Source of the DNA: Kiritimatiellia bacterium
GTDB taxonomy: Bacteria > Verrucomicrobiota > Kiritimatiellia > RFP12 > UBA3636
Assembly (NCBI GenBank): GCA_017476965.1
Contig: JAFUXX010000430.1
Span: forward strand, 1 to 5,970
Length of the DNA: 5,970 nucleotides
Direction: 5' to 3'
The notes under the pieces are model-generated. The model searched no databases and had not been told where the DNA came from. It worked only from the letters and a program-made list of their open reading frames with translations. Shown in pieces: positions 5,449 to 5,970 of this stretch (positions are counted from its first letter, which is position 1; the number at the start of each line of letters is the position of its first letter). The position numbers and the translations under genes were made by a program.

Positions 5449-5970
5449 ATGTCCCGATCCGTTTTCCTGGTCGCTCTTGCAGTCATGACTTTGCAGGCCC
5501 GGGCGGAAACTCCGGATTGGACGGCGCTCGGCGCCGCCGCGCGCGAGCGGGCGAAAACCCCGCTTCGCGCCGGCGAGCCGGGCAGGCGTCCCTTTTGGAA
5601 CGCATTCGCACGCGCGTTCATGCACCCTCCGGCCTTCGAGCTGGGCGAGGTGCCAGGAGCGGCGCGCTACCGTCTCGAAATCGCCCCCGACGCCGCTCAG
5701 GCCCCGACGACCGCCGACACGGCATTGCGGGACGACGACGCCGGCCGCCGGGCCTCTCCCGCCGCGGCAGGATCCGGCAGGGAGCGGGAGCCTTCGACGC
5801 GGATCGGGCCGCGGTCGTGGCTGGCGGACAAGCCGTGGCGTCCCGTCGATCCCGAGATCTGGGACTCGCTGCCGCCCGGGTACTACGAGCTGCGCGCCGA
5901 GGCGCTCGGGCCGGACGGCTCCGCGCTCGGCTCCGCCGGTTCGCGCAAGTTCTACCGCGCCGCCGTTTTC
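5449..5970 (+). CDS. Exported protein, N-terminal part (beta-sandwich-like), cut by window edge
   Basis: The frame runs open from ATG 5449 to the right edge, 174 codons. Residues 1-19 are a signal peptide (MSRSVFLVALAVMTLQARA, cleavage after A-R-A). A conserved-looking segment PFWNAFARAFMHPPAFELGE continues into VPGAARYRLEI (48-79), resembling Ig/fibronectin-like domains found before catalytic domains in some exported glycan-active proteins. A charged, Ala/Asp/Arg/Pro-rich linker (80-122) interrupts it, and WLADKPWRPVDPEIWDSLPP (124-143) with GYYELRAEALGPDGSALGS (144-162) and RKFYRAAVF resume it. The enzymatic part, if any, lies beyond the window, so no activity is claimed. The start is seven bases after the TAG of the DNRLRE gene with no Shine-Dalgarno at proper spacing, so it is probably translated by coupling and co-transcribed. 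Confidence 0.75.
   Translation, partial: MSRSVFLVALAVMTLQARAETPDWTALGAAARERAKTPLRAGEPGRRPFWNAFARAFMHPPAFELGEVPGAARYRLEIAPDAAQAPTTADTALRDDDAGRRASPAAAGSGREREPSTRIGPRSWLADKPWRPVDPEIWDSLPPGYYELRAEALGPDGSALGSAGSRKFYRAAVF

Noticed and set aside
4229..5488. A 419-codon plus-strand frame inside the DNRLRE gene
   Set aside because: It is an out-of-frame, Arg-rich translation of the third and fourth DNRLRE modules and has no domain features.
2007..5621. A 1204-codon open frame on the minus strand, antisense to the DNRLRE gene and running into the regulator gene
   Set aside because: It is an Arg/Gly/Ala/Val-rich translation with no recognisable domain, is antisense to a gene with clear domains and signal peptide, and crosses the divergent promoter region. 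Long antisense frames are expected where third positions are nearly all G or C.

Overview
The window is very GC-rich (mostly G or C at third codon positions) and looks like an accessory carbohydrate-related locus of a Gram-negative-type bacterium. A XylR-type regulator (sugar-binding LacI-like domain fused to an AraC helix-turn-helix) divergent from a large secreted protein built of DNRLRE modules, with a beta-helix protein nearby, is a combination I associate with the Verrucomicrobiota/Kiritimatiellota/Lentisphaerota group. That placement is inference from protein types and composition; there is no rRNA or other marker gene in the window.

Layout. Positions 3-863 (+) hold the C-terminal 286 codons of a right-handed beta-helix (pectin-lyase-like) protein whose start lies outside. 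Positions 864-1344 hold no long gene, but contain an extended -10 promoter (966-974), a codon-phase pattern suggesting a small Cys-rich peptide with a frame switch (982-1172), a 35-codon small ORF behind a perfect AGGAGG (1204-1311), and a GC-rich hairpin (1313-1345) between the convergent genes. Positions 1345-2574 (-) encode the XylR/AraC-type regulator. The 194-bp divergent control region (2575-2768) has a recognisable promoter for each direction, two perfect inverted repeats lying exactly on the -10/start and the -35 of the regulator promoter, and a strong hairpin at the predicted 5' end of the rightward mRNA. Positions 2769-5441 (+) encode an 890-residue secreted protein with four DNRLRE modules and one fibronectin-III-like domain. 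Seven bases later, at 5449, a second secreted protein begins and runs off the right edge.

Working model (inference): the regulator senses a sugar and controls itself and the divergent operon of secreted proteins. The DNRLRE protein would act outside the cytoplasm as a polysaccharide-binding or scaffold component, and the downstream exported protein may be the partner enzyme or another surface component. No mobile element, CRISPR array, tRNA or rRNA was seen.
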